This document shows positions 18,737-28,781 of a stretch of 44,114 bases of DNA, one piece after another; positions within the stretch are counted from its first letter, which is position 1; every line of letters begins with the position of its first letter. A model generated the notes under the pieces. It did not search any database and was not told the DNA's origin. It was given only the letters and a program-made list of their open reading frames with translations. The stretch comes from an uncultured beta proteobacterium. Its GTDB lineage: Bacteria; Pseudomonadota; Gammaproteobacteria; Burkholderiales; Rhodocyclaceae. Location: positions 1-44,114 of the forward strand of contig CAIXSK010000254.1 of NCBI GenBank assembly GCA_903922075.1, read 5' to 3'. A program made the translations under genes and the position numbers.

Positions 18737-18802
18737 GCTGCGAGGGGCTTGATGGAGTGATTTGCTTGGTATCGGCGCATTGCAGCCGAATAAGTATTTA
18801 CT

Positions 18803-19555
18803 TTAAAACCGGTCTTTTGAAAAAAGCACATGAATCCAATTCGCGTGTGGCGTCACGAATCCACCGGTTGCATCGCGTGCTAGGAAGGCGAGCTTGGTCA
18901 GTACTTTCTGAATCAAGGTTCGCGGCGGTGGGGGAAGCAGGATTCGACCACAATGAACACAGGGTTCTTCTTGGTCATAAGTTCCGTAAGGATTCCCAGC
19001 AAGATCCATCAACAGGGCAGATAAGGCATTGGTTTGTTCAATGTTGCTGCCTACGAAGGTGGTTGATTCAACCTTCATGTTTGGGAACAGTTCTCTCAAA
19101 GTATGTTCGTCAAAAATGTTGACGTGCCCCCACGGGGGATTCTTCGCCATGCATGAGTAGCAGGTTGTTCGGCCATATCTAATGTCTTGCTGAAATGGAA
19201 CACCAATTAGTAGCTTGCTGCTGCAAACTCTCTCCAACTCGTTGCAAACGTCGGTCAGAAACTCCTTGGGTACATGCTCAAGTACCTCGGCGCAGAAAAC
19301 AAAATCGATAGAACAATCGGGGAGTTTCAAGTTTGCTGCATTGCCCTCCATGCAAACTACATTCGGGTGCGAAATGGATGGCCTAGTGAGGTCAAGGGCG
19401 AATACCTTGTCAAATCTTTCAGCCATAAGAAGGGAGAAATGCCCATCTCGTGCGCCAATATCTAGCGCAGTCCCGCCTGTGACTGGCATCAATCCCAATA
19501 TGTCAGTGGTTCGCAATTGTTCATTTGATGATGCACGGTATTCAGTAAGGCTCAT
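18803..19555 (-). CDS. Class I SAM-dependent methyltransferase
   Basis: ALDIGARDGHFSLLMAERFDKVFALD; FVFCAEVLEHVP. Confidence 0.8.
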   Translation of the reverse strand: MSLTEYRASSNEQLRTTDILGLMPVTGGTALDIGARDGHFSLLMAERFDKVFALDLTRPSISHPNVVCMEGNAANLKLPDCSIDFVFCAEVLEHVPKEFLTDVCNELERVCSSKLLIGVPFQQDIRYGRTTCYSCMAKNPPWGHVNIFDEHTLRELFPNMKVESTTFVGSNIEQTNALSALLMDLAGNPYGTYDQEEPCVHCGRILLPPPPRTLIQKVLTKLAFLARDATGGFVTPHANWIHVLFSKDRF

Positions 19556-19690
19556 GGAAATCCTTTGCAGTCAATAAACCCAGAAATTCCGATATGAGGT
19601 TTTCCTGATGAAACAATTGCTTCAAGAATTTATATTAAAAACCTCGTTTGCATATTGTGTGTCAGCAAAGCGAACTGTTCGCGCAGGTGT

Positions 19691-21121
19691 TTACCGAAGC
19701 AGTCCAAAGAGTTTTTTAAGAAGTCCATCGATTTCGGTAACGCCAATCTTCCTTACCAGCCAGATATAGAGTCCACCGAACGCTAGTGATGCCGTAAATG
19801 CCGCCAATAGGCTGCCATCGGTAAGTCCGACGGCTAGTAACAGGGGGGGTAACGCCAGAATTGCGGCCAATGCCAATTTGAATATTTGTGGCCAGAGTGC
19901 CAGTCCGGATACTGGTATGTCATATCTCTCCATGATGCGGCTAGCGAGGTATGCGGAGATAGTGAAATCAGCAACCAGCCAGGCGACAGCAGCCCCAAGA
20001 ATGCCGATAGCGTTCGACAGGACGAACAGCAGCGGCAGGTGGACGACGACGGCGATGACATTGCCCCACAAGACATGCCGGTTGGCATTGGCGGCGCGCA
20101 ATGGCGTGCCCATTTCGAAACATTGACGAATCATCACCAGCAGCGCTATCTGGAATACGCCGGTCGCCTCGCGATAGGCCTCGGTAAACAGCGTCACAAT
20201 GAAAAGATCGGCAAAGACGAACAGCACCATGAAAAACGGGAAAGCGAGGAAACAGTAATAGACGTTGGCCAGCCGCCACAGATCCAGTCCTTGCGTCGAG
20301 TCGTTTGCCGCATGCCGTACCATTTCCGGAAACAGCGTGTCCGAGACCGCGGAGCGGATGATGGCGACGATGGGAAGCTGGTAGGTGCCCACCGTGTACA
20401 TGGCGAGTGCGCTGGCGCCCAATACGGTCGAAACGTACAACTGTCCGGCTTTCTCGTTCAGGAAAAAGAGCAGGCCGGCGCCGCTCAGCGGTGCGATGAA
20501 GCGCAATTGCTCCATCAGCAGGGGGCGATTGATGCGTAGCGTCAGCAGGCGCAGGCGCCAGAGCAGGTAAATGCAGACCAATGACTTCAGGATCTCCAGC
20601 ACCACCGTGCAATAGAGAATGCTTTTCAGATCACCGAAATAGTAGGTCGCGCCGACGACGACGATTACCCGGGCGAGAATGCGCAGGGTGCTGTAGATCA
20701 GGACGTGGCGGGCTTGTTGCCGGGCCAGCCAGTAATTCTCCACGACATCGAAATTGATGAAGAAGAAAACATAGAGCATCAGCGGCACGGCAAAGTCGAA
20801 ACTGGCCTTGGCCATGAACCAGTCGCGGCCAACGAAAAAGATCAGCATGCCCAGCGAACTGGTGACCAGCAGCATCCCAATCGTCTGGGAGACCGCGGCT
20901 TCTGCCGATTCGGGCTGGCGCGGGACAACGTACATCAGGTTGTCCCGGATCGCCAGCGCCAGGATGGCAACCAGTACCGTGGCGTAGAGCAGAAACTCCC
21001 GATACTGGCCATAGGTTGACACGTCCAGCATGCGGACGAGGACCAGCGGCGTGACGAGCATGACCGCGTAATTGGTCAGCCGGGCAAAAGTTAATACCAG
21101 GCTGCTATGCAACAAGTTCAT
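19691..21121 (-). CDS. Polysaccharide flippase (Wzx-like)
   Basis: Multi-TM protein, MNLLHSSLVLTFARLTNYAVMLVTPLVLVRMLDVSTYGQYREFLL typical of oligosaccharide flippases. Confidence 0.8.
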   Translation of the reverse strand: MNLLHSSLVLTFARLTNYAVMLVTPLVLVRMLDVSTYGQYREFLLYATVLVAILALAIRDNLMYVVPRQPESAEAAVSQTIGMLLVTSSLGMLIFFVGRDWFMAKASFDFAVPLMLYVFFFINFDVVENYWLARQQARHVLIYSTLRILARVIVVVGATYYFGDLKSILYCTVVLEILKSLVCIYLLWRLRLLTLRINRPLLMEQLRFIAPLSGAGLLFFLNEKAGQLYVSTVLGASALAMYTVGTYQLPIVAIIRSAVSDTLFPEMVRHAANDSTQGLDLWRLANVYYCFLAFPFFMVLFVFADLFIVTLFTEAYREATGVFQIALLVMIRQCFEMGTPLRAANANRHVLWGNVIAVVVHLPLLFVLSNAIGILGAAVAWLVADFTISAYLASRIMERYDIPVSGLALWPQIFKLALAAILALPPLLLAVGLTDGSLLAAFTASLAFGGLYIWLVRKIGVTEIDGLLKKLFGLLR

Positions 21122-21259
21122 TGTCTGTTCTCGCTAGTTTTGCGTCGCATGGCATTTGTTTGGCATCTCGATTTCATCGAAAAATATCTTGTTTATATGA
21201 CAAATGCACTTTGCTGGGTCGATTTAGTTGGGTAGTACGCAACCGAATATGGAACGATG

Positions 21260-23149
21260 CTACGCATCAGCTAGTAGTGGATCGGGAGCAAGGGCAATAC
21301 GGGTTTCTGTCTCAAACGGCAACGTCATCGTCCCGGAAATGACAATGCGTATGCAAGCTTGGCTCTGTCCGTAGCGGTTGGAGAAGAATCCAGGTTCGAG
21401 TGAACTTGTCCATCCGTTATCCGGGCGGATGGTGCAGAGCACTCTCCCTCGGTGTTCAAGGGCAAGGCGGTCGTCGTGCCGGGTGACCGAGATGTCGGGG
21501 TGGAGATTGAATACCAGCTCGATTTTTTCTTCGCCCTGGCCATCCATGGCGTCGTGCAGGACAAGGCCATGGGCGTCGCAGACTACCCGGCGCGTAACGC
21601 TGCCTCGTCCCGGCAGGCGACGGTAGCCGTCATGCCACATGCGGAATGCGCATTTGCCGGCTTCTGAAGGTTCCTGGGCGATGCCGACGGCGTCGTAGCG
21701 CGGGGTTGAGAAAGCCGCTGATTGCTCCAGGCCAGCCTGGTCGTGCCCGGCGATCAGCATGACGTTGTGCGCTTTACCCTGGCGGTACTGGTAGCGTTTG
21801 GCAGTATCCGAGGTGTAGCAACAGGTCCCGGGATCGATCAGAACCGGGATGCCGTCGATCTGCAGGATGAAACTGGTCTTGTCCAGATGGTTGTGGCCGG
21901 CAGCGTTTTCGGCGATCGGCATGGCGGCGAACAGGGCGCCGTAGCGGTGGGTTGAATACAGGCCAAGCCCGGTTTTGGCAAACAGCAATGCCTCGGGCTG
22001 CTCGGCACGGTCGCTGAAGGGATCGCGGTCTCCGAGAGTGAGGCGGCTCCAGTCGCCGATATAAGCGGGGTCTTCCGGCGTCCAGGTGAAATAGCCGCGG
22101 TGAAGCAGGATTCGGCCGTCCGAACTGTCGCCGATGTGCGGGACGCCCGCCCAGGTGCGGACATAGCTGGCGGTGAATTGCGTCGCCTTGAGCAGACGGT
22201 CGGCCATGGTTTCGGGGATCAATGCGCGATCGGCCAGGGTTGGCCGGGGGGCGTTGCCGGCGACCAGCGCCAGGGCGACGAATGCCGATTCGAGGACGAA
22301 CTGGTGGTAGAGAATGGCCGATTCGAAATTACCGCCGTCGGGATGGAACTGGCGGCCCATTTCCCGCTTGATGATCTGGTACGCCTCCTGGCGCCATTTT
22401 TTCGTGGCTTCCGGGTCGAACAGGTGGAGCAAGCCGTAGTGCAAGAGCACCGCGACAAGCTGGTGGTTGTTGACTGTGCGCTTGGGTTGGTAGAGGTCGC
22501 GCTCTTGTAGAAATACGAGATGCGCCCAGAGCAGGCGGCTGGCGCGTTGTCTGGCCGGTGTATCGATGTCGCTGAAATAGATCAGGCCCAAGGCGATATT
22601 CAGGGCGCGGATGGCGATGTCCAACCCGCAGATCCAGTTGACGCCGAACAGATAGGGATTGGATTTTTCCCAGTCGTCGAGCAGTTCCATGAAACGGTCG
22701 GCATACTTGCGGTGGCCGGTCACCCGATGGGCCTGGATCAGCGTGGGGATGAACTGCATCCGGGATAGTTCCCAGGGCACGACGATGTCGACACCGGTGT
22801 TTTCGACGATGGTGTAGCTTGAGAATACGGCGTGCTCGTATTCGTGCTCGGAGAAGTAATCCTTGTTCCACTGAATTTTTTCACCGCCAAGGACCCGGCC
22901 AAAGAGGCAGAATTCGCCGGCAAGAATCCCTTCTGCGTCGGCTTCGGCGGTGCTATTCAGTGCCAGCAGTTGCGAGAAAATACTGAACGGCCCGGCCAAC
23001 GCTGCGATCTGCGTGTTATCCCAGGCGGGAACCGTCATTTGCAGATAGTTTTGCCGGGAGAAGAGCCGGATACGTGCTTCCTCCACCCGCTGCCGGAGCT
23101 TTTCCGAGTAATGGCGCAGGTTTAGCGAAATGTAGCCAAGTATTTTCAT
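21260..23149 (-). CDS. Heparinase II/III family protein
   Basis: NHQLVAVLLHYGLLH, HPDGGNFESAILYHQFVLE, AAGHNHLDKTSFILQIDGIPVLIDPGTCCY motifs. Confidence 0.85.
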   Translation of the reverse strand: MKILGYISLNLRHYSEKLRQRVEEARIRLFSRQNYLQMTVPAWDNTQIAALAGPFSIFSQLLALNSTAEADAEGILAGEFCLFGRVLGGEKIQWNKDYFSEHEYEHAVFSSYTIVENTGVDIVVPWELSRMQFIPTLIQAHRVTGHRKYADRFMELLDDWEKSNPYLFGVNWICGLDIAIRALNIALGLIYFSDIDTPARQRASRLLWAHLVFLQERDLYQPKRTVNNHQLVAVLLHYGLLHLFDPEATKKWRQEAYQIIKREMGRQFHPDGGNFESAILYHQFVLESAFVALALVAGNAPRPTLADRALIPETMADRLLKATQFTASYVRTWAGVPHIGDSSDGRILLHRGYFTWTPEDPAYIGDWSRLTLGDRDPFSDRAEQPEALLFAKTGLGLYSTHRYGALFAAMPIAENAAGHNHLDKTSFILQIDGIPVLIDPGTCCYTSDTAKRYQYRQGKAHNVMLIAGHDQAGLEQSAAFSTPRYDAVGIAQEPSEAGKCAFRMWHDGYRRLPGRGSVTRRVVCDAHGLVLHDAMDGQGEEKIELVFNLHPDISVTRHDDRLALEHRGRVLCTIRPDNGWTSSLEPGFFSNRYGQSQACIRIVISGTMTLPFETETRIALAPDPLLADA

Positions 23150-23370
23150 GAAGGTTTGAACCGTTCTCGCGGTGAGGCTGTCGAGTGTGGATGACGAATG
23201 CGCATGGTGTGGCGGTGGCTTTGGATCGTCAGCAAAGGTAGAAACATAGCATGTCCGGCACTCAGACTATTCTGTCGACATGCAAATTCGGCGTTTGCCA
23301 TGTGGCCGGGGTTTAATATGATGGCATCCTGCTCGGAATGGCAGATGCGGAAATCCGGAACGGAGTTTTG

Positions 23371-25959
23371 ATGTTGGACCCAACCAGAAAGTTTTGCCCA
23401 CACCTCGCTTTTGCAGTGCTGGTGCTTTGTTGCAGTCTGATCGTTCAGGAGGCAACTGGTGCCGAGCTTGGCGGGGGCGCCGTATCGGCTAAAACAGGGG
23501 GCCGTGCCGCCGCAAGCTACGATGCAAATGCCGACTGGCTGAGGCGTTCGCGCGGACAGGGTGTGGTTGTGGCCGTCGGATTTGACCATATCGACGAATG
23601 GGCAAAGTATTCGTTCGACCGTGACAAATGCAATCCGGATTACCAGAAAAGTACCGGGGCATTTTCGAAGGCGGGCTGCCGGAACAATGCCTGGGATTCG
23701 AGGGTTCGCGCATCGGGTGCCGGGTCGGTTCGATTCGATATTCTTTCGCAAACGCATCAGGGGGCAGGCGGGAGCATGGCCATCCCGTTCGGCGATTTTG
23801 CGACCCATCAATTCGGGGCGAACAGCGAGTTCTGGGTTTCGTGGCGGCAGCGGATGGATGCGCGTTATATCGCGGGATACAAGGCGTCAGGAGGCGGCGG
23901 GCGGTATGCAAACGCCAAGCAGGTGATCATCGCCCAAGGGGATATGCCCGCGGGTGACGGCAAGAAGGTAATTTCCGGCAATGCTTGCAGCGAAGCCGAG
24001 GTGGTGGTGGTCAGTTCCAATCCGGGGGGGCGGGCGCCTTATCCCATGGGTTATATCGAATGTGGCCGCTACGTTTCGTTCGAGCAGGTCCTGTCGCGAG
24101 GAAGCTTTGCCGGGGATGCCCGTGGCAGCACGCCGCTGACTCGGCAAAACATGCGCAAGAATGCACAGGGGCAGTTCAGTTGTATTGGGCATCCAGACTC
24201 GCTGGACCAGTCGGGGTGCTTTACCTATCGGCCGGATACATGGATCACTTACATGGTTCATTTGAAACTCGGCCCCGAGGGGCGGGCGGTCAGCTCTGTT
24301 TCCCGGAAAGATCAGCCGGGCTACGTCAATTCCACTTATGAACTCTTTGCGGCCTATGACGGGGAAGACTTTCAGTTGCTTCACCATCAGCAGGATGTGG
24401 TGATCCCGAGGGGCCAGCACTACATCGGCGGAGATCCTCTGCTGGCTTCGTCATACAAATCTGGCTACGGCCCAGCTGACGGCCATCCGCAGGCAAAATT
24501 CGGAAAACTGTGGCTGCTTCCCTACATGACCAACAAGGATCCGACGGAGGTTACCCCGACCGCTTCCACCTGGTTCGACGAGGTGATTGTTTCCCGATGC
24601 CGAATTCCGGCTCCCGGGCAGGCGACATCCCGCGACTGCAATCCAGTGGACGGACAGCCGGTTGCGACCATGAGAAGTAGGGAGGGGGCCGGCCAGCCAG
24701 CAGCGGGGCAGGCCATCGTTCGCAGCGATAGCGCCACGACACCCGGGCCGGCAACGCCGCCGGTGCCGGCAGGGTCTGCGATCCATTCGACAAAGGCGGC
24801 CGGATTGTCTCCGCTGCAACTGGCAACTGTGATCAGTAACCTCCCACCCGGGCAATGGTTCGAAATATCAGGATCGGCAATGGAAGGAGTCAAAACCGAC
24901 GCTTGCAAACTCAAGGAGATTCGTGATGCCTACGAGCGTGTTATCAAGGACATGGCCGGCTGTAATTCGGATCGGATGATGTCGTATAGCGGTGGCGCTT
25001 ACGATTCAAAACGGCATCGTCTGATGGTCTGGGGGGGAGGGCATTCCACTTATGCCGGAAACGAGTTGTACGCGTTCGATCTGTCCGCTGCAAAGTGGAT
25101 CAGAGTGACCGAGCCATCGCCGCCGGTCCTTGAAAACACGCTTGATGCCGAACGGAAGGTCATGCAGCCGCAATCCCCGCATTGGCATGATCCGAGATTT
25201 CCTCCTGCGCCTATCTCTGTGCATTCCTATGATCAACTGGAGTATCTCCCGGATCAGGACATGTTTTTTGCGGCGGGTGGTGCAACTTACAGCGCCAATG
25301 GATATGCCAGTGGCCTGGTCTGGCTCTTTGACCTGAACCGGTCCGATGCTAGCGGCTGGTCACAGGCACCGATGCCGGGGAAGGCTTATGGTTTGTTTGA
25401 ATTCAATATGTCGACCGCGTATGACCCGGTTTCCGGGCGGGTCCTGATGCGTGGTTATTCGGAGGCTGGCAGTTTTGACCCGTCCGAAAAAAACTGGCAT
25501 ATCACGCAGCGCAAGCTCCGCTCCCGCGGATTGGGGACGGTTGGTGAAATCGATCCCAAGAGGCGGGTGTTTATCGTCATTGGCGGGGGGAGTGCGGAGC
25601 TGTACCGCATAAGTCCAAGCGGTGAATTCGGGGAAATGCAGGCACTCGTGACATCAGGCGACAAGGAGATCGAGCAGTGTTATGCGCCAGGCCTGACATT
25701 CGACACAAAGGCCGATCGCTTTGTCGCATGGTGTGGAAAAGGCGAAGTCTATTCCCTGAATCTGGAAAAACGCCTATGGGTAAAACATCGGCCAAAAAGT
25801 GGTGCAGTGCCTCCGGATCCGGCCGATGCACCGGGTGTCAAGGGCACCTACGGTCGCTTTCGATATATGCCGGAATACAACGCCTTTGTTCTGGTGAGCG
25901 GAATGCGCAGCAATGTGTTCGTTTACCGTCTGGCCGACGATAAAGGGCGCATTCCTTAA
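23371..25959 (+). CDS. Large exported protein with N-terminal lectin/lyase-like region and C-terminal kelch-like domain
   Basis: Signal region CPHLAFAVLVLCCSLIVQEATGA; C-terminal WGGGHSTYAGNELYAFDL similar to the 3315-5567 product. Confidence 0.65.
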   Translation: MLDPTRKFCPHLAFAVLVLCCSLIVQEATGAELGGGAVSAKTGGRAAASYDANADWLRRSRGQGVVVAVGFDHIDEWAKYSFDRDKCNPDYQKSTGAFSKAGCRNNAWDSRVRASGAGSVRFDILSQTHQGAGGSMAIPFGDFATHQFGANSEFWVSWRQRMDARYIAGYKASGGGGRYANAKQVIIAQGDMPAGDGKKVISGNACSEAEVVVVSSNPGGRAPYPMGYIECGRYVSFEQVLSRGSFAGDARGSTPLTRQNMRKNAQGQFSCIGHPDSLDQSGCFTYRPDTWITYMVHLKLGPEGRAVSSVSRKDQPGYVNSTYELFAAYDGEDFQLLHHQQDVVIPRGQHYIGGDPLLASSYKSGYGPADGHPQAKFGKLWLLPYMTNKDPTEVTPTASTWFDEVIVSRCRIPAPGQATSRDCNPVDGQPVATMRSREGAGQPAAGQAIVRSDSATTPGPATPPVPAGSAIHSTKAAGLSPLQLATVISNLPPGQWFEISGSAMEGVKTDACKLKEIRDAYERVIKDMAGCNSDRMMSYSGGAYDSKRHRLMVWGGGHSTYAGNELYAFDLSAAKWIRVTEPSPPVLENTLDAERKVMQPQSPHWHDPRFPPAPISVHSYDQLEYLPDQDMFFAAGGATYSANGYASGLVWLFDLNRSDASGWSQAPMPGKAYGLFEFNMSTAYDPVSGRVLMRGYSEAGSFDPSEKNWHITQRKLRSRGLGTVGEIDPKRRVFIVIGGGSAELYRISPSGEFGEMQALVTSGDKEIEQCYAPGLTFDTKADRFVAWCGKGEVYSLNLEKRLWVKHRPKSGAVPPDPADAPGVKGTYGRFRYMPEYNAFVLVSGMRSNVFVYRLADDKGRIP

Positions 25960-25980
25960 AGTCCGCCGGAGTTGCCTGAT

Positions 25981-26703
25981 TTATTCCGCATTGTTTTCCG
26001 GTTGCGGTTGCGACTGGGGGGCTTCTACTGACGGAGCGGGATTGGTGCGCTCGACCCATTTGCCGGCTTTTTGCAGTTTGCTTCGCAGCCCCGGAAAACT
26101 ATAGCCTGCAGCGTAGGCTTCATGAGCGGCAGCCAACGCCTTGTCGTACTCCTTGGCTTCGAAGTAGCCGAGTCCCAGGTTGTAAATGATATTTACCGTT
26201 CGGGTTTCTGCGCTGTTCACTTTGTCGAATTGCTCCATCGCCAAAGCTTTTTCACCTTTCTTGATCAGCCAGAAACCATACAGGATGGCAACCTGCATGT
26301 CGTCGGACTTGAAGCGGACGGCACGATCGAACCAGCAATCCAGCGGATAGCGGGCACCTTTGGGTTGGTCGGTTTTTTCTCGCTGGGCGAGCTTGACCAT
26401 GGCATTCAGTGCCCTGGTGTGGTTGGGAAAATAGCGAAGGGTGAAATCTATGTCGGTTCCAATAATTGAACCGCTTTGCCCCCCCCGAAGATTCTCGACA
26501 TTGGATGAAAAGTGGAACTTATGCACCATTTTCAGCTTTTCAAGCGGCGCGCTGCGGTAATCAAACGGGCCGAAGTCGGTTCCGGACTCTTCGGCGGTCA
26601 AGCCGCCACAAGCACGTTCGCCACGCAAAACCTCGGCTTGGGCCATGGAGATGGATAGCAGGTACGCCATCATGCCCATGGCGATTTTTTTTGAAAATGA
26701 CAT
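25981..26703 (-). CDS. Exported TPR-like protein
   Basis: Signal peptide MGMMAYLLSISMAQA; TPR-like NIIYNLGLGYFEAKEYDKALAAAHEAYAAG. Confidence 0.65.
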   Translation of the reverse strand: MSFSKKIAMGMMAYLLSISMAQAEVLRGERACGGLTAEESGTDFGPFDYRSAPLEKLKMVHKFHFSSNVENLRGGQSGSIIGTDIDFTLRYFPNHTRALNAMVKLAQREKTDQPKGARYPLDCWFDRAVRFKSDDMQVAILYGFWLIKKGEKALAMEQFDKVNSAETRTVNIIYNLGLGYFEAKEYDKALAAAHEAYAAGYSFPGLRSKLQKAGKWVERTNPAPSVEAPQSQPQPENNAE

Positions 26704-26961
26704 TTTCGAAACCTTTCTGATTCTGCGGGTGTCGTTTGTGGTGATTAGGATAGCAGAGAGGGCATGTGACTGCGTCTCTGGTGCCGGAACCGGGATAACT
26801 CATGGCATGTTTATCCAACAATATGGCATGGAGTGAGGTATTGTTGTCGTTGCTCTTTGTCTGGAGCGGTTAAACTGCATCCCGTTCGGTTAATTGATTG
26901 GATGCGGGTTTCTGCCCCAATCGCTCAGCTTTGTATTCATTATTTACCATTCTGACAAGAA

Positions 26962-28779
26962 ATGATCCAAGCCGTGAAATCCATGTTTTCGGGATACATT
27001 GATACCAGCAGGCATCCCGGTTCAGCAAGTATTCATGTTGAGGCGCAACAGCTTTCCTGGGATGGCGGTAGTCTGATTTGGCAGGCGGGAAGCACAGTCG
27101 ATTTCTACCGTTCTGGCGGCATGATTTGTGTCTGTTCAGGGCGCCCATGTTTTCCGGATGGTTTACCCGCGGGAAACCGTGCTGAGCGGTGGCTGGAACT
27201 CTATTCCCTTCATGGCTGCGAGGCGACCAGTCTGGTTTCCGGGAGTTGGAGCCTGGCCATCTTGGTGCCCGAACGCGGGGAGCTCTTGCTCGCGGTGGAT
27301 CGTTTCTCCATCGAGACCCTGTGTCATGCGCAGGAGGGTGATCGAATTTCGTTTGCCGAGCGTGCAGACGAGGTGCCGGTGGTCGATAGGGGGCTGGATA
27401 CGCAAAGTATCTATGACTATCTGCATTTCCACATGATTCCAGCACCTTCCACGGTATTCAGGAATGTGTCCAGACTTCCTGGCGGGCATGCCTTGATTGT
27501 ACGCAATGGATCAAGTCAGGTTCGTCCTTATTGGCGCCATGAGTTTGTGGAGGACCTCCGTGTTGACTTTCAGAGCGCGAAATCGGAGTTTCTGCGCTTG
27601 GTGGAAGATGCGGTACGGCGCCTGGCAGTTGAAGGCAGGGTCGGTTCCTTTCTTTCCGGGGGCACGGATAGTTCCACGGTGGCAGGAATGCTGTGTCGGG
27701 TCTCGGGCCGGGAATGCGATACCTATTCGATTGGCTTCGACTCCGAGGGCTACGACGAGATGGAGTATGCGCGGCTGGCATCTCGGCATTTTGGGACCAA
27801 GCATCATGAATATTATGTGACCCCGGACGATTTGCTTTCCGGCATTCCAGAGGTCGCCCGCTACTACGATCAACCTTTCGGGAATTCGTCGGCGGTCCCC
27901 GCCTATTTCTGCGCGCGCGTTGCCAAGGCAGACGGCATAACCCATTTGCTTGCCGGGGATGGTGGTGACGAATTGTTTGGCGGTAATTCGCGCTACGCAA
28001 CCCAACGTTTGTTCGATGCTTACAACATACTTCCGCAGTCGTTGCGCCGGGGCGTTTTGGAGCCCTTGCTCGCGGATGTCGCATGGACTCGGAAAATTCC
28101 GGGGTTGCGGCAAGCTGGGGGGTATATGCGCCATGCGCGGGTTCCATTGCCGGACCGGATGGAAACCTTCAACCTTATCGAAGCGTTGGGTGTCGAATCG
28201 ATATTGACGCCATCATTCCTCGCAGGCATTGACCGTGGTGCCCCGCTTAAACATCGGCGGGAGGTTTGGCACAAGTGCTCGGCAAAATCGCTGGTCAACC
28301 GAATGTTGGCTTATGACTGGAGATTTACTCTGGCTGACAGCGATTTGCCCAAGGTTCGAGGAACCACGCGCCTGGCTGGAGTCTCGGTAGGCTTTCCTTT
28401 ACTCGACAATGCGCTGACCGATTTTTCGATGACTCTGGAACCGGAATGGAAGCTGAAAGGGATGAAGCTGCGTTGGTTCTTTAAGGAGTCGTTGAGAGGC
28501 TTTCTTCCCGACGAAATTATTTCCAAGAAGAAACACGGTTTTGGATTGCCGTTTGGGCCATGGGCCATTCGTCATGCCGGGCTACGAAAACTGGCTCAAA
28601 ATTCGCTCGAAAATCTGGTCGACCGTAGCATTGTGCAAGGCAACTTCGTTCACGACCTCTTTCATAAGCATCTCCCAGCGCACCCGGGCTATTACGGTGA
28701 GATGGTCTGGATTTTGATGATGTTGGAGATTTGGCTTTCCGGACAATCGACGGAAAGCAAGGTGATGAGGGCGGCTTAA
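26962..28779 (+). CDS. Asparagine synthase-like protein without N-terminal Cys nucleophile
   Basis: FLSGGTDSSTVAGM PPi-loop, LLAGDGGDELFGG; N-terminus MIQAVKSMFSGYID rather than MCGI. Confidence 0.8.
   Translation: MIQAVKSMFSGYIDTSRHPGSASIHVEAQQLSWDGGSLIWQAGSTVDFYRSGGMICVCSGRPCFPDGLPAGNRAERWLELYSLHGCEATSLVSGSWSLAILVPERGELLLAVDRFSIETLCHAQEGDRISFAERADEVPVVDRGLDTQSIYDYLHFHMIPAPSTVFRNVSRLPGGHALIVRNGSSQVRPYWRHEFVEDLRVDFQSAKSEFLRLVEDAVRRLAVEGRVGSFLSGGTDSSTVAGMLCRVSGRECDTYSIGFDSEGYDEMEYARLASRHFGTKHHEYYVTPDDLLSGIPEVARYYDQPFGNSSAVPAYFCARVAKADGITHLLAGDGGDELFGGNSRYATQRLFDAYNILPQSLRRGVLEPLLADVAWTRKIPGLRQAGGYMRHARVPLPDRMETFNLIEALGVESILTPSFLAGIDRGAPLKHRREVWHKCSAKSLVNRMLAYDWRFTLADSDLPKVRGTTRLAGVSVGFPLLDNALTDFSMTLEPEWKLKGMKLRWFFKESLRGFLPDEIISKKKHGFGLPFGPWAIRHAGLRKLAQNSLENLVDRSIVQGNFVHDLFHKHLPAHPGYYGEMVWILMMLEIWLSGQSTESKVMRAA
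28598..28632 (-). repeat. AATGCTACGGTC dispersed repeat, copy 6
   Basis: Reverse complement AATGCTACGGTC gaccag attttcgagcg aatttt; exact core, inside the AsnB-like CDS on the opposite strand. Confidence 0.85.
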
Positions 28780-28781
28780 GG

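Noticed and set aside
21257-21264. ATGCTACG near the end of the heparinase gene
   Set aside because: Only part of the core; no A/T tract architecture.
25852-25870. CTACGGTCGCTTTCGATAT as an eighth repeat copy
   Set aside because: Only the 8-mer CTACGGTC matches, which is expected about once by chance in both strands here, and the site codes for a segment (GTYGRFRYMPEYNAF) with a counterpart in the paralog.
26873-26907. CTGCATCC...GGATGCGG inverted repeat upstream of the AsnB-like gene
   Set aside because: Short arms with a long A/T-rich spacer; could be a regulator site but single occurrence gives no support.
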